DNA of 64,000 bases, from contig NZ_KI519434.1 of assembly GCF_000482465.1 (NCBI RefSeq), positions 1 through 64,000 of the forward strand, read 5' to 3'. The DNA is from Runella limosa DSM 17973 (GTDB lineage Bacteria > Bacteroidota > Bacteroidia > Cytophagales > Spirosomataceae). Made by a program: the position numbers and the translations under genes. The notes under the pieces are model-generated. The model did not search any database and had not been told where the DNA came from. It saw nothing but the letters and a program-made list of their open reading frames with translations. Positions 1 through 8,110 of this stretch are shown here, piece after piece (position 1 is the stretch's first letter; the number at the start of each line of letters is the position of its first letter).

Positions 1-332
1 CAATGAAGTCCAACAATATTTTCGAGATAAACAAGTCAAACAAGAATTCACAAAACCTGCAACACCCCAACAAGATGCGCACATCGAAGCCTACCATTCC
101 ATCATGGAAAGCTCTGTATGTCAGAGGTTTGAATTTGACGATTTGAAGCAAGCTCGAGAAACATTGGAGGAATTTAGAAGTTTTTATAATTTCGAGAGAA
201 TACATGGAGGAATCAACTTTCAAAGCCCTTACAAGTATTTGCTCAAACATAACATTGACATGAAAAATTTAACTCAAAATAAGACAAAAATCTGTGCTTG
301 AAGTCTCTAACTTTCTATCATTTACGTGTCCA
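1..332 (+). mobile_element. Right end of an insertion sequence (IS3/IS481-like), cut by the window edge
   Basis: This segment carries the 3' part of a DDE transposase and what looks like the IS terminus. The likely end is at about 332, where the reverse strand reads TGGACACGTAAATGAT, a terminus starting TGGAC as in some IS3-type elements. Past this point the sequence becomes the interrupted AlbA_2 gene, whose reading frame runs into the IS end and stops there. The left end and any target duplication lie outside the window, so neither the family nor the exact boundary can be fixed. Confidence 0.7.
2..301 (+). CDS. Transposase, integrase catalytic core (C-terminal part only)
   Basis: The frame is open from the first bases of the window and ends with TGA at 299-301, so only about 99 C-terminal residues are seen. 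The segment PQQDAHIEAYHSIME contains the position of the third acidic residue of the DDE triad (the E in HIEAYHS). It is followed by the family pattern FYNFERIHGGINFQSPYKYL (compare YN..R.H..L...SP). This is the retroviral-integrase fold that moves IS3/IS481-type elements. An ATG at 104 is internal and not the real start. It is truncated by the window edge, so whether the full transposase is intact cannot be judged. Confidence 0.85.
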   Translation, partial: NEVQQYFRDKQVKQEFTKPATPQQDAHIEAYHSIMESSVCQRFEFDDLKQARETLEEFRSFYNFERIHGGINFQSPYKYLLKHNIDMKNLTQNKTKICA

Positions 333-617
333 ATAATTAGCGGTTAGCACAGAATCCCTGCATATACTACTTAATTTTTGAATGATAGCTTCTGCACTCT
401 GTTGAGTCACTCCAACCAAATTTGCTGTTTTATCCTCCAATCCAAAAACCATGTACCCTCCCCCTGGCTGATTTGCAAAGGCAGAAAGATGTTGGCTGAG
501 TTTTTTATTGTTAGGTGATAAATTTTCTTTCCAATCCAATTCGTTTATTTCATGAGGCATAGGATTAAGAGTGTATTCCAATAGTTCAAATGCCTTTGTT
601 ATCCAATTTTTTATCAT
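318..617 (-). pseudogene. AlbA_2 (Schlafen-type) domain protein, truncated by the IS
   Basis: The N-terminal 95 or so residues match the AlbA_2 domain (divergent AAA-associated, Schlafen-like DNA/RNA-binding domain). Visible features are LDWKENLSPNNKKLSQHLSAF, the glycine-rich turn PGGGYMVFGLED and the strand NLVGVT. Family members are normally 200-500 residues. Here the last codons (about NYWTRK, then TGA) come from the end of the insertion sequence at about 318-332. The remainder, if it survives, is on the far side of the IS outside this window. The gene is probably dead. A direct repeat ATTAAGCAAAA lies upstream at 631-641 and 685-695. Confidence 0.75.
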
Positions 618-736
618 TGTCTTTTTTCTAATTAAGCAAAAACCAGCTGATTATCAATATTTTAACAAAATGTCTCTTATTTCAATTAAGCAAAACACAA
701 GTACTCTTACGTAATGTACGATACATCAATAAAAAG

Positions 737-2194
737 TCAAATATTTCGTTTCATCACCTCCACGCACCTCACTAATTCTTCTTCGCTCGACGAAGCAAAC
801 CCCAAACGCGTCCCGTTGAGGGTCGGATGTAGATGTTTGCCGTTAGAAAAAAATAGGTCGTGTTTGAGACAACGTTCGGCCAGCCTTTCTAAATCAACGC
901 TTTTATCAAACAGCGCCCAAATCGCCATGCCACCGTCGGGAAGTTGGAACTTCAGATATTTACTCAGTTCATTTTGAAGCAACTCAGCAAAAACATCCCG
1001 TCGCCGTCGGTATTCTTTCAGCGATTTCCGAAGGTGTCGTTCAATTACACCGCTTTGTAGAAGCTCGGCCACGGTATTTTCCAACATCAAATCCCCCTGT
1101 CGGTCGATAATGCGCCGCAAGCGTGCCAAATGTGAAATGACGTCTTCGGGTCCCACCAAATACCCCACCCGAAAGGCGGGCGAAATGGCTTTGGTAAACG
1201 ACCCACAATAAAGCACCATCCCTGACCTGTCGGCACTTGCCAGCGGCAGCAATGGTTTGCTTAAATAGTGAAAATCGTAATCATAATCATCTTCAAAAAC
1301 AATAAAACCGTATTTTTCGGCTAATTTCAACAAACTAAGTCGGCGGTCGGCGCGCAGGGTGACGGTCGTTGGGTAATCGTGGTGGGAGGTCACATAAACT
1401 AGGCGAACCGTTTTTCGTTGACATAATTTTTCAAGTTCTTCGACTACGAGGCCGTATTCATCTACTTCAATTTGCTCAATGTTCGCCCCTGCTTGTACAA
1501 AATTGGTCGTGGCCGTTCCCCAGCTCATTTTTCCCGTCACGACCACATCGCCACGCTGTACCAAACCCGTACTCGCAAGGTGAATGCCCATCACCGTTCC
1601 ACGGGTAATTAGTATATTTTCAGGCGTAATTTTTAGGCCACGGGTTTCATTGAGGTAACTCGACAATTCTTGCCGAAGCCAGCCCGAGCCCTTGGTATCG
1701 CCGTAACCCAATTTGACGTACTGGTTTCCCAGCAACAACTGACTGCGATAGACGCGGCTAAGTTCCGAAAGAGGCGCTAACCGAGGATCAGGAAACCCAT
1801 CGTCTAAATGCAAAGCGTAGCCTGAAGTCAGCACGTCGCGGCGCAAATGCGGCGGTTGAATAAAAGTGAACCCTGCTTTTTTGGCAGGATTCACCTTTTC
1901 GAGCGTCTGTTTGCTCAGTTTTTGAGGTTCAACTTCGGGCAAAGTGTCTGCCACATAGGTGCCACTCCCTGTTTTACTTTCTAACCAACCTTGCACCAAC
2001 AATTCGTCGTAGGCTTGCACAACCGTTTTGCGATGAATATCAAGCAGTTCTGCCAATGAGCGAGTACCTATCAATTTTTGTCCCGCCCGTAACTCCCCCG
2101 TCCGAATCAACTGAATCAGCTGATTGGCCAATTGCAAATACGCTGGCTGCTTGGCGTTTTTGTCGATGGATAATTGTAACTGATAAGCAAGCAT
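737..2194 (-). CDS. MocR-type regulator: GntR helix-turn-helix fused to a class I aminotransferase fold
   Basis: 485 residues, the usual length for MocR/PdxR proteins. Residues about 10-80 form a GntR winged helix (AGQKLIGTRSLAELLDIHRK, then SGTYVAD). Residues about 115-480 form a PLP-dependent type I aminotransferase fold. The Schiff-base lysine is K335 in GSFTKAISPAFRVGY, and the cofactor-binding Asp/Tyr region FEDDYDYDFHY lies upstream of it. Such proteins sense PLP or an amine adduct and switch transcription. It starts 5 bp after the M20 amidohydrolase and is probably co-transcribed with it. It is likely to control that operon and the divergent pyridoxamine-oxidase-fold gene through the direct repeats at 3646-3678. 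The true effector is unknown. Confidence 0.9.
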   Translation of the reverse strand: MLAYQLQLSIDKNAKQPAYLQLANQLIQLIRTGELRAGQKLIGTRSLAELLDIHRKTVVQAYDELLVQGWLESKTGSGTYVADTLPEVEPQKLSKQTLEKVNPAKKAGFTFIQPPHLRRDVLTSGYALHLDDGFPDPRLAPLSELSRVYRSQLLLGNQYVKLGYGDTKGSGWLRQELSSYLNETRGLKITPENILITRGTVMGIHLASTGLVQRGDVVVTGKMSWGTATTNFVQAGANIEQIEVDEYGLVVEELEKLCQRKTVRLVYVTSHHDYPTTVTLRADRRLSLLKLAEKYGFIVFEDDYDYDFHYLSKPLLPLASADRSGMVLYCGSFTKAISPAFRVGYLVGPEDVISHLARLRRIIDRQGDLMLENTVAELLQSGVIERHLRKSLKEYRRRRDVFAELLQNELSKYLKFQLPDGGMAIWALFDKSVDLERLAERCLKHDLFFSNGKHLHPTLNGTRLGFASSSEEELVRCVEVMKRNI

Positions 2195-2199
2195 CGTGG

Positions 2200-3630
2200 T
2201 TAGTCTCGATAATTAAGGGCTGGTTTTCGGTCTCCGACCAAGGCTTTATAGGTAAAATCAGCCCCACGGCGTTTTTCAAATTCGGCTTTGGCTTCCGAGA
2301 TAATTTTCTCGTTTTGGAACAAATCAATGGCGGTCGTTGCCAATGCTTTGGCCGCAATCACCATTCCTTTTCGCCCAATACTCGTGCCGCCCGCCGCTAC
2401 CGCTTGCCAACTGTGGGCAGGTGTACCTGGCACCCACGTAGCCGTGCGTAAACCAACGGTTGGAACCGCCCAACTCACGTCACCTACATCTGTCGAAGCG
2501 CTACTCAAGCCCTCGTTGGCCAATGGCTCAATCGTTTCTACTGAACTCAACTCACGAATGCCCATCCCCTGCGTTTTGCTGATTTCTTCAGCATATTTCA
2601 ATTCCTCGGGCGTATATTTCATTCCCCCAATACCCTTTAAATTTTCGTGCATCAATTGCGACAACACATCGTTGGGCAAAATTTCGTGTACACCGCCAAT
2701 GATTTCCTCCTCTACCGTTGTGCCCGTTGCCAATGCCGCGCCTTGGGCCGCTTTTTGTACGCGCTCCCAAATCGAGGCCACGTATTGGCGACTTGGATGA
2801 CGAACATAGTAATACACTTCGGCAAAATCTGGAACAACGTTGGGCGCTTTGCCTCCATTCGTAATCACGTAGTGGATTCGGGTAGCGGACGGAATATGCT
2901 CACGCATCATATTGACGGCATAGTTCATCACCTCTACGCCATCCAAAGCCGAACGACCACGGTCTGGCGCAGCAGCAGCGTGCGAAGAAATTCCCTTGAA
3001 ACGAAACTTTGCCGATTTATTGGCCAACGACGACGACGAACTTGCGCTATTGCTATCGCCTGGGTGCCAGTGTAGCACTACATCCACGTCTTTAAACAAA
3101 CCATCGCGCACCATATATACTTTTCCCGAACCACCTTCTTCGGCGGGTGTGCCGTAAAAACGAATCGTTCCTTTGTGCCCTGATTGAACCAGCCAATTTT
3201 TAACGGCAATCACCGACGCCAACGACCCTACGCCAAACAAGTGGTGACCACAGGCATGACCTGCAATGCCTCCAATTGATTTTTTGACGGGAATAGAGTC
3301 TTGCGAAAGCCCAGGGAGCGCATCAAATTCACCCAGAATACCAATCACAGGTTTGCCTTCCCCAAAACTAGCCACAAAGGCCGTGGGCATATCTGCCACC
3401 GCCGACTGCACCTTAAAGCCTTCTTTGCGAAGCTGATCTTGTAAGATGGCCGAGCTTCTAACTTCTTGGTAGCCGACCTCCGCCAATGTCCAAATTTGCT
3501 TAGAAAGTACGCCGTACTGCTTTTCTTTTTGGTTAATTTCTTTGATAACACTTTCGTGAGCTTTGTTGGGAGCTTGGGCAAAAGCCGTAGTCATTCCCGC
3601 TAAAAACACCCATAGGTTTTTGGTTTTCAT
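2200..3630 (-). CDS. M20-family amidohydrolase, AbgB-like (p-aminobenzoyl-glutamate hydrolase type), exported
   Basis: 476 residues with an N-terminal signal peptide (MKTKNLWVFLAGMTTAFAQ). The metal-site motifs of the M20D/amidohydrolase group are present: GEFDALPG, GHACGHHLFG, the EEGGSGK segment and the late His in VVLHWHPGD. An inserted dimerisation domain (about 200-330, around ISSHAAAAPDRGRSALDGVEV) is as in AbgB. The reaction is presumably hydrolysis of an amide bond in an acyl- or aminobenzoyl-amino-acid in the periplasm; the substrate cannot be read from sequence. It is the first gene of a two-gene transcription unit with the MocR regulator and faces the divergent oxidase-fold gene across about 100 bp. 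Confidence 0.88.
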   Translation of the reverse strand: MKTKNLWVFLAGMTTAFAQAPNKAHESVIKEINQKEKQYGVLSKQIWTLAEVGYQEVRSSAILQDQLRKEGFKVQSAVADMPTAFVASFGEGKPVIGILGEFDALPGLSQDSIPVKKSIGGIAGHACGHHLFGVGSLASVIAVKNWLVQSGHKGTIRFYGTPAEEGGSGKVYMVRDGLFKDVDVVLHWHPGDSNSASSSSSLANKSAKFRFKGISSHAAAAPDRGRSALDGVEVMNYAVNMMREHIPSATRIHYVITNGGKAPNVVPDFAEVYYYVRHPSRQYVASIWERVQKAAQGAALATGTTVEEEIIGGVHEILPNDVLSQLMHENLKGIGGMKYTPEELKYAEEISKTQGMGIRELSSVETIEPLANEGLSSASTDVGDVSWAVPTVGLRTATWVPGTPAHSWQAVAAGGTSIGRKGMVIAAKALATTAIDLFQNEKIISEAKAEFEKRRGADFTYKALVGDRKPALNYRD

Positions 3631-3645
3631 CGTTTGTTTAGGTTA

Positions 3646-3678
3646 AAAAGTGGACTACTTACTTTATTAAAAGTGGAT
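3646..3678 (+). promoter_or_regulatory. Direct-repeat operator, probable MocR binding site
   Basis: Two copies of AAAAGTGGA(C/T) sit at 3646-3655 and 3669-3678, 23 bp apart and in the same orientation. They lie in the gap between the divergent M20/MocR operon and the pyridoxamine-oxidase-fold gene. Spaced direct repeats on one face of the helix are what MocR-family regulators are known to bind. The second copy lies just upstream of the -7 element at 3703-3710. Assignment to the neighbouring MocR is inference. Confidence 0.5.
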
Positions 3679-3702
3679 ACGTATAGCAATCCAGTAAAGA
3701 TA

Positions 3703-3710
3703 TACTTTTG
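3703..3710 (+). promoter_or_regulatory. Bacteroidota -7 promoter element for the pyridoxamine-oxidase-fold gene
   Basis: TACTTTTG matches TAnnTTTG exactly and lies 22 bp before the chosen ATG at 3733. It also argues against starting the protein at 3634, because that start would lie upstream of the promoter. Confidence 0.5.
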
Positions 3711-3732
3711 TCAAAAAAAAACCAATCAACCC

Positions 3733-4371
3733 ATGCAGCCAACTCCACGCACCACCCCGAGCCGTTTAGCCAAACGCGCTCAGTACGACGAAGAAACCGT
3801 TTATTCGATTTTGGACGAATCGATGTTTTGTACCGTAAGTTTTAACATTGATGGCCAGCCCTTTGCCCTCCCCACGGCATTTGCTCGCTACGAAGACCGT
3901 ATTTACCTTCACGGATCGGTGGGGAGTCATTTTATTCGTGAACTCGAAAAAGGGAATCCCGTTTGTATTTCGGTCATGTTGACTGATGCTTTGGTGGTGG
4001 CCAAATCCGCCTTTCATCATTCGGTCAATTATCGTTCGGTGGTTATTTTTTCCAGCGCCGAAAAAGTAGAAGATTCTACCCTTAAATGGGACGCACTCCG
4101 CTGGATTACGGAGAAAATCGTCCCCAATAGCTGGGACTATTTGCGCCCCATGACGGAGAGCGAAGTGCGCAAAACAACAGTTTTGTCATTCCCCATCGTA
4201 GAAGCTTCGGCCAAATCGCGTACAGGAATGCCCAAAGACGACGAAGAAGACCAAGAACTGCCAATTTGGTCGGGGCTGATTCCTCTTCGTACCATTCGTG
4301 AGACACCTTTGGGGGATGAATTCAGTAAAAATGTATCTTTACCCGAACATTTAACTCACCTACCTTCATGA
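3733..4371 (+). CDS. Pyridoxamine 5'-phosphate oxidase family protein (flavin-binding split barrel)
   Basis: 212 residues from the ATG at 3733; a frame extension to 3634 would run through the operator and promoter and is rejected. The fold signature is the N-terminal strand pair TVSFNIDGQPFALPTAFARY, then IYLHGSVGSHFIRELEKGNPVCISV and the HSVNYRSVVIFSSAEKVED segment. These are typical of the PNPOx-like group with Nim-like relatives that bind FMN or F420. Function within the family cannot be fixed. It is divergent from a MocR regulator, a common pairing that fits a role in vitamin B6 or amine handling. Its 3' end overlaps the next gene by 4 bp. Confidence 0.85.
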   Translation: MQPTPRTTPSRLAKRAQYDEETVYSILDESMFCTVSFNIDGQPFALPTAFARYEDRIYLHGSVGSHFIRELEKGNPVCISVMLTDALVVAKSAFHHSVNYRSVVIFSSAEKVEDSTLKWDALRWITEKIVPNSWDYLRPMTESEVRKTTVLSFPIVEASAKSRTGMPKDDEEDQELPIWSGLIPLRTIRETPLGDEFSKNVSLPEHLTHLPS

Positions 4372-4889
4372 AACGTTCTGACATCCAACACATGCCTCAG
4401 TTTTTTGATCGTTACATTTTACTGGTTGACGACATTGACATCATCGACGGTCTAGAAGCTACGGCTCACCTTTATCACACGCCCGAAATCAAAGAAAAAC
4501 TGGAAGCACTCGGCGACCAAGTCTATGCACCTGGCAAGTGGAGTGCCAAGGACATCATTCAACATTTGATTGATAACGAGCGCATTATGTCTTATCGAGC
4601 CATGCGTTTTGCCCGAAACGACAAAACCAGCCTTCCAGGATACGACGAAGAGTTGTTTGGGGCTAACACCACCGCCAACCAACGCACGTTGGATGAATTA
4701 TTGGATGAATTTGCCGTAGTTCGTCAATCCACCATAGCGCTTTTTAAAAGTTTTAGCGACGAAATGTTTCATCGTTCGGGAGTTAGTTTTAACCAGCAAA
4801 TTTCGCCTTTGGCGCTCGGGTTCGTATTGATTGGCCATCCCATTCACCACTTGCGGGTGTTGCAAGAGCGTTATTTTCCTTTGATTTAA
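4368..4889 (+). CDS. DinB-superfamily protein (four-helix metal-binding fold)
   Basis: 173 residues. DinB-like features are W58SAKDIIQHLIDNE, with the first metal-ligand His, and the C-terminal GHPIHHLRVLQERY, with the later His ligands. The family includes thiol-dependent transferases (bacillithiol and mycothiol type) and many proteins of unknown role. The start ATG overlaps the stop of the preceding gene (ATGA at 4368-4371), so the two are translationally coupled. No specific function can be named. Confidence 0.85.
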   Translation: MKRSDIQHMPQFFDRYILLVDDIDIIDGLEATAHLYHTPEIKEKLEALGDQVYAPGKWSAKDIIQHLIDNERIMSYRAMRFARNDKTSLPGYDEELFGANTTANQRTLDELLDEFAVVRQSTIALFKSFSDEMFHRSGVSFNQQISPLALGFVLIGHPIHHLRVLQERYFPLI

Positions 4890-4924
4890 GCCTAATTTGA
4901 TTCACGACTTTTCTGTTTTCAATA

Positions 4925-5160
4925 AAATTCGGGCAGGTTAAAGGCATAAAAAAAAGTAGCCTCAGAGAGGCTAAATCTTAGTAGAAAAAAGGGGGTAAAG
5001 GCCATCCCAAAGCCCCATCGGGGTGACATCTTTCACCGAACGTCGGCCGCCCCGATGGGGCTTTGGGGGTGGATTTGATTCATTTTTCTACTAAGATGCA
5101 GCTCCTCTGGAGCAATCAATAGCTGCTCTATATTTTAATGCGTTCAACCTGAAATTCGGG
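4925..5160. mobile_element. MITE-like element with perfect 9-bp target-site duplication
   Basis: The element itself is 4934-5151 (218 bp). Its left end reads CAGGTTAAAGGCATAAAAA; the inverted right end reads CAGGTTGAACGCATTAAAA, a terminal inverted repeat with three differences in 19 positions. The 9-mer AAATTCGGG flanks it exactly on both sides (4925-4933 and 5152-5160). Inside are an 18-bp perfect inverted repeat (5006-5023 with 5050-5067, core GCCCCATCGGGG), a small hairpin AGCCTCAGAGAGGCT, and a CTACTAAGATG...CTGGAGCAAT block found again at 47438-47675 and 48765-48860. It has no reading frame of its own, so any transposase would act in trans. Confidence 0.85.
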
Positions 5161-5280
5161 AGACTTTTCCACTTGGACACTTTTTTTTAAAAACTTTGAA
5201 AAAAAATAAAAAAAAATTGTGACCTTGTATTCGACCTATAGTCTAAGCTATAGAGTTTTTCATAACGTTGAGTAAAGGTT

Positions 5281-5317
5281 AAAAATCCGAGTGGGCTTCC
5301 CGCTCGGATTTTTTTTT
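5281..5317 (+). terminator. Rho-independent terminator
   Basis: A hairpin of AAAAATCCGAG(T)GGG with CCC(G)CTCGGATTTTT around a short CTT loop is followed by a run of T. It lies at the end of the DinB/MITE gap and before the M1 peptidase. No gene directly precedes it, so it may end a short untranslated transcript from about 5220. Confidence 0.75.
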
Positions 5318-5403
5318 GCCCTACAAACTGGTATTATTGCTTTATCAAAAGCATTTTTCATCCCAAACTGGATTCTCAAGCAAACTACAAGCACTCTTCT
5401 ACT

Positions 5404-7032
5404 ATGAAAATTTTTCGTCTAGCTCTGCTATTTTCGATTGTTCACTTCACCCTTTTCGCCCAAAAATACACCTTTACCCACGACGATACACTGCGGGGTA
5501 GTATTACCAAAGAACGTGCTTGGTGGGATTTGCAATTTTATCACCTCAACACCCGTATCAATCCCGCTGATAGTACCATTGGCGGCCATGTGGTTGTCCG
5601 TTATAAAGTATTACAGCCCGCCCAAATGCTTCAAATCGACCTCCAACGCCCTCTGACGATTTCAAAAATCACCCAAGACGGCCAAGAACTTTCATTCAGA
5701 CGCGACGGTGACGCTTTTTTTGTTTCATTGGTAAAACCCCAAAAAACCGATGCACAAGAAGAAATCACGGTACATTATGGTGGCCGACCTCGCATCGCTA
5801 AACGCGCCCCTTGGGATGGTGGTTTTTCTTGGAAACGTGACCAAAACGGCCAGCCTTTCGTCGCGACCTCTTGCCAAGGTTTGGGAGCGAGTGTGTGGTG
5901 GCCTTGCAAAGACCACATGTACGATGAGCCCGACAGCATGAAAATCAGTATTACGGTGCCGCCAGGTCTGACGGATGTTTCCAACGGACGTTTAAGTAGT
6001 ATTTCTAACAACGCCGACGGGTGGCGTACTTTTCATTGGTATGTTCAAAACCCTATCAATAACTACGGCGTAAACGTAAACATCGGCAACTACGTCAGCT
6101 GGACTGAAACCTTTGAAGGCGAAAAAGGCAAGCTCGACCTATCGTTTTATGCACTACCCGAAAACGCAGAAAAAGCCAAAGCACAGTTTCAACAAGTCAG
6201 ACCCATGCTCAAAGCCTTCGAACATTGGTTTGGGCCGTATCCCTTTTACGAAGATGGGTTTAAGTTGGTAGAAGTACCTTATTTGGGCATGGAGCACCAA
6301 AGCTCAGTGACGTACGGCAACGGCTACCAAAACGGCTACCTTGGCCGCGATCTTTCGGCTACGGGTTGGGGATTAAAATGGGACTTTATCATCATTCACG
6401 AGTCGGGGCACGAGTGGTTTGCCAATAATATCACCTACAAAGACGTTGCCGACATGTGGATTCATGAAAGTTTCACAAATTATTCAGAAAACTTATACAC
6501 TGAGTATCACCACGGTAAGCAAGCAGGAGCAGAATATGTGATTGGTTGTCGAAAATTAATTCGCAACGACAAACCGATTATCGGCGTATATGGTGTTAAC
6601 CACAGTGGCTCGGGCGATATGTACTACAAAGGCGGAAATATGCTCCATACCATTCGACAAATTGTGAACGACGACGAGAAGTGGCGCGGCATCTTGCGCG
6701 GATTGAATAAGACGTTTTACCACCAGACCGTTACGTCACCACAAATTGAAGATTATATGAGCGCACAAGCGGGCGTAAACCTGTCAAAAGTGTTTGACCA
6801 GTACCTCCGCGATGTGCGCATTCCAACGTTAGAGTACAAACTCGAAGGTAAACAGCTTTCGTATCGCTGGAGCAATTGCGTAGCAGGTTTTGAGATGCCA
6901 GTAAAATTAAAAATTGGCGACAATTGGAAGACACTACAGCCGACTTCTGATTGGAAAACACTCAAAGTCTCTAAGGCAAGCGCTGTGATGATAGACCCTA
7001 ATTTTTACGTAGAAATAAGAAAATTAGAATAA
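5404..7032 (+). CDS. M1-family zinc metallopeptidase, secreted
   Basis: 542 residues with a signal peptide (MKIFRLALLFSIVHFTLFAQ). The zinc site is H332-E-S-G-H336-EW with the third ligand E355 in WIHESFTNYSE, as in gluzincin M1 aminopeptidases. The exopeptidase GAMEN-like segment is represented by LGMEHQSSVTYG, just upstream at about 295-307. The N-terminal beta-sandwich (about 35-230) is typical. The protein is shorter than classical aminopeptidase N (about 870) and lacks the C-terminal HEAT domain, as in the short M1 forms common in Bacteroidota. Expected role: trimming peptides in the periplasm or outside the cell. The glycosyltransferase starts 24 bp downstream. Confidence 0.9.
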   Translation: MKIFRLALLFSIVHFTLFAQKYTFTHDDTLRGSITKERAWWDLQFYHLNTRINPADSTIGGHVVVRYKVLQPAQMLQIDLQRPLTISKITQDGQELSFRRDGDAFFVSLVKPQKTDAQEEITVHYGGRPRIAKRAPWDGGFSWKRDQNGQPFVATSCQGLGASVWWPCKDHMYDEPDSMKISITVPPGLTDVSNGRLSSISNNADGWRTFHWYVQNPINNYGVNVNIGNYVSWTETFEGEKGKLDLSFYALPENAEKAKAQFQQVRPMLKAFEHWFGPYPFYEDGFKLVEVPYLGMEHQSSVTYGNGYQNGYLGRDLSATGWGLKWDFIIIHESGHEWFANNITYKDVADMWIHESFTNYSENLYTEYHHGKQAGAEYVIGCRKLIRNDKPIIGVYGVNHSGSGDMYYKGGNMLHTIRQIVNDDEKWRGILRGLNKTFYHQTVTSPQIEDYMSAQAGVNLSKVFDQYLRDVRIPTLEYKLEGKQLSYRWSNCVAGFEMPVKLKIGDNWKTLQPTSDWKTLKVSKASAVMIDPNFYVEIRKLE

Positions 7033-7056
7033 ATCATTACACCATTCTTACGACGT

Positions 7057-7950
7057 ATGCACATCCATTATGAACAACACTCGGATGGGGAAAAACCACT
7101 TTTCTCCATCCTCATTCCTACTTGGAATAATCTTTCACTGGTCAAACTTTGCGTTGAGAGCATCCGCAAAAACTCCACTTACAACCACCAGATTATTCTC
7201 CACATCAACGACGGCTCCGATGGCACTGTGGCCTGGGCCAAACAGCAACAGCTTGACTTCACCCATACGGCCGAAAATGTCGGAATTTGCGTTGCTTGCA
7301 ATGCTGCTTTTACGCTTTCCAAAGCCGATTACATCGTTTATATCAACGACGATATGTACGTGTGCCCCGAATGGGATAAGCGGCTTTTTCGGGCAGTGAC
7401 GGATTATGGAAGCGATGATTTTTACTTTTCATCGACCATGATTGAACGGGTAGCGGCCAACAGCGGCAATGTATCGTCGCCGCACAACTATGGCGATAGC
7501 GTCGAAAATTTCAAGGAAGAACAATTGCTAAAAGAATGGTCGAGTTTGATTATTCCCGACTGGCAGGGTGCCAATTACCCACCTAGCATCATGCACCGAC
7601 GGATGTGGAATTTGATTGGCGGCTTTAGCGTCGAATTTAGTCCTGGGATGTATTCTGACCCTGATATTTGTAGAAAATTGTGGGCCGTAGGCGTTCGTAA
7701 CTTTAGAGGAATTGGCGATAGCCTCGTGTATCACTTTATGTCGAAAAGCGTTTCTCGCATCAAAAAAAACGATGGTAGCAAGCAATTTTACCAAAAGTGG
7801 CGAATTTCCGCCCGTACCTTTTTTGATTATTATCTTCAATTTCAAAGGTCAACCCAAAACGCTTATTACAAAGGTATTCTAAGCGAACCCGCCGAAAGTA
7901 CCGCGCTTCGTTTTAAACGTACCCGCGACAAAATAAAGTACTGGTTTTAG
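7057..7950 (+). CDS. Family 2 glycosyltransferase (GT-A fold)
   Basis: 297 residues, cytosolic, no membrane segments. The nucleotide-sugar site is seen in FSILIPTWNNLSLVKLCVESI, the HINDGSDGT turn (D52-like acidic residue), NVGICVACNAAF and the DxD-like YINDDMYV. The later segment NLIGGFSVEFSPGMYSDPDICRKLW carries the GGF and the ED/DxD catalytic region of GT2 enzymes. It transfers a sugar from a nucleotide donor to an unknown acceptor, perhaps a surface glycan or glycoprotein. It follows the M1 peptidase by 24 bp and may share its transcript. No other polysaccharide genes are near. Confidence 0.88.
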   Translation: MHIHYEQHSDGEKPLFSILIPTWNNLSLVKLCVESIRKNSTYNHQIILHINDGSDGTVAWAKQQQLDFTHTAENVGICVACNAAFTLSKADYIVYINDDMYVCPEWDKRLFRAVTDYGSDDFYFSSTMIERVAANSGNVSSPHNYGDSVENFKEEQLLKEWSSLIIPDWQGANYPPSIMHRRMWNLIGGFSVEFSPGMYSDPDICRKLWAVGVRNFRGIGDSLVYHFMSKSVSRIKKNDGSKQFYQKWRISARTFFDYYLQFQRSTQNAYYKGILSEPAESTALRFKRTRDKIKYWF

Positions 7951-8110
7951 TGCAACGGGGTACTCATACCCCGATGGATAACCTGCGTGGATTATGTGCA
8001 TCGGGGTACTTATACCCCGATGGATAATCGTATGTAAATAGGTCGTCGGGGTATGAGTACCCCGACGCACAGTTGAGTACCCCGACTCACACTATACCCT
8101 GACGCACGCA
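7951..8110. repeat. Cluster of REP-like palindromes (CGGGGTAnTnATACCCCG type)
   Basis: At least four related units stand in a row. Two read CGGGGTACT(C/T)ATACCCCGATGG at about 7956-7977 and 8001-8023. One is inverted, TCGGGGTATGAGTACCCCG, followed by ACGCAC (8046-8070). Partial units GAGTACCCCGACTCAC and TATACCCTGACGCAC follow up to the next gene. A single unit of the same family is at 31424-31449. The cluster sits between convergent genes and can fold into strong stems, so it may also stop transcription from both sides. Confidence 0.75.

Noticed and set aside
2056-2800. Open frames on the plus strand opposite the M20 amidohydrolase and MocR genes
   Set aside because: They lie antisense to two genes with full family motifs, show no motif of their own and overlap each other.
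3634-3732. N-terminal extension of the pyridoxamine-oxidase-fold protein
   Set aside because: The extension encodes the operator and -7 region and matches no family sequence.
7951-8110. Repeated palindromes considered as a CRISPR array
   Set aside because: Units are in both orientations with irregular spacing, no constant-length spacers and no cas genes.
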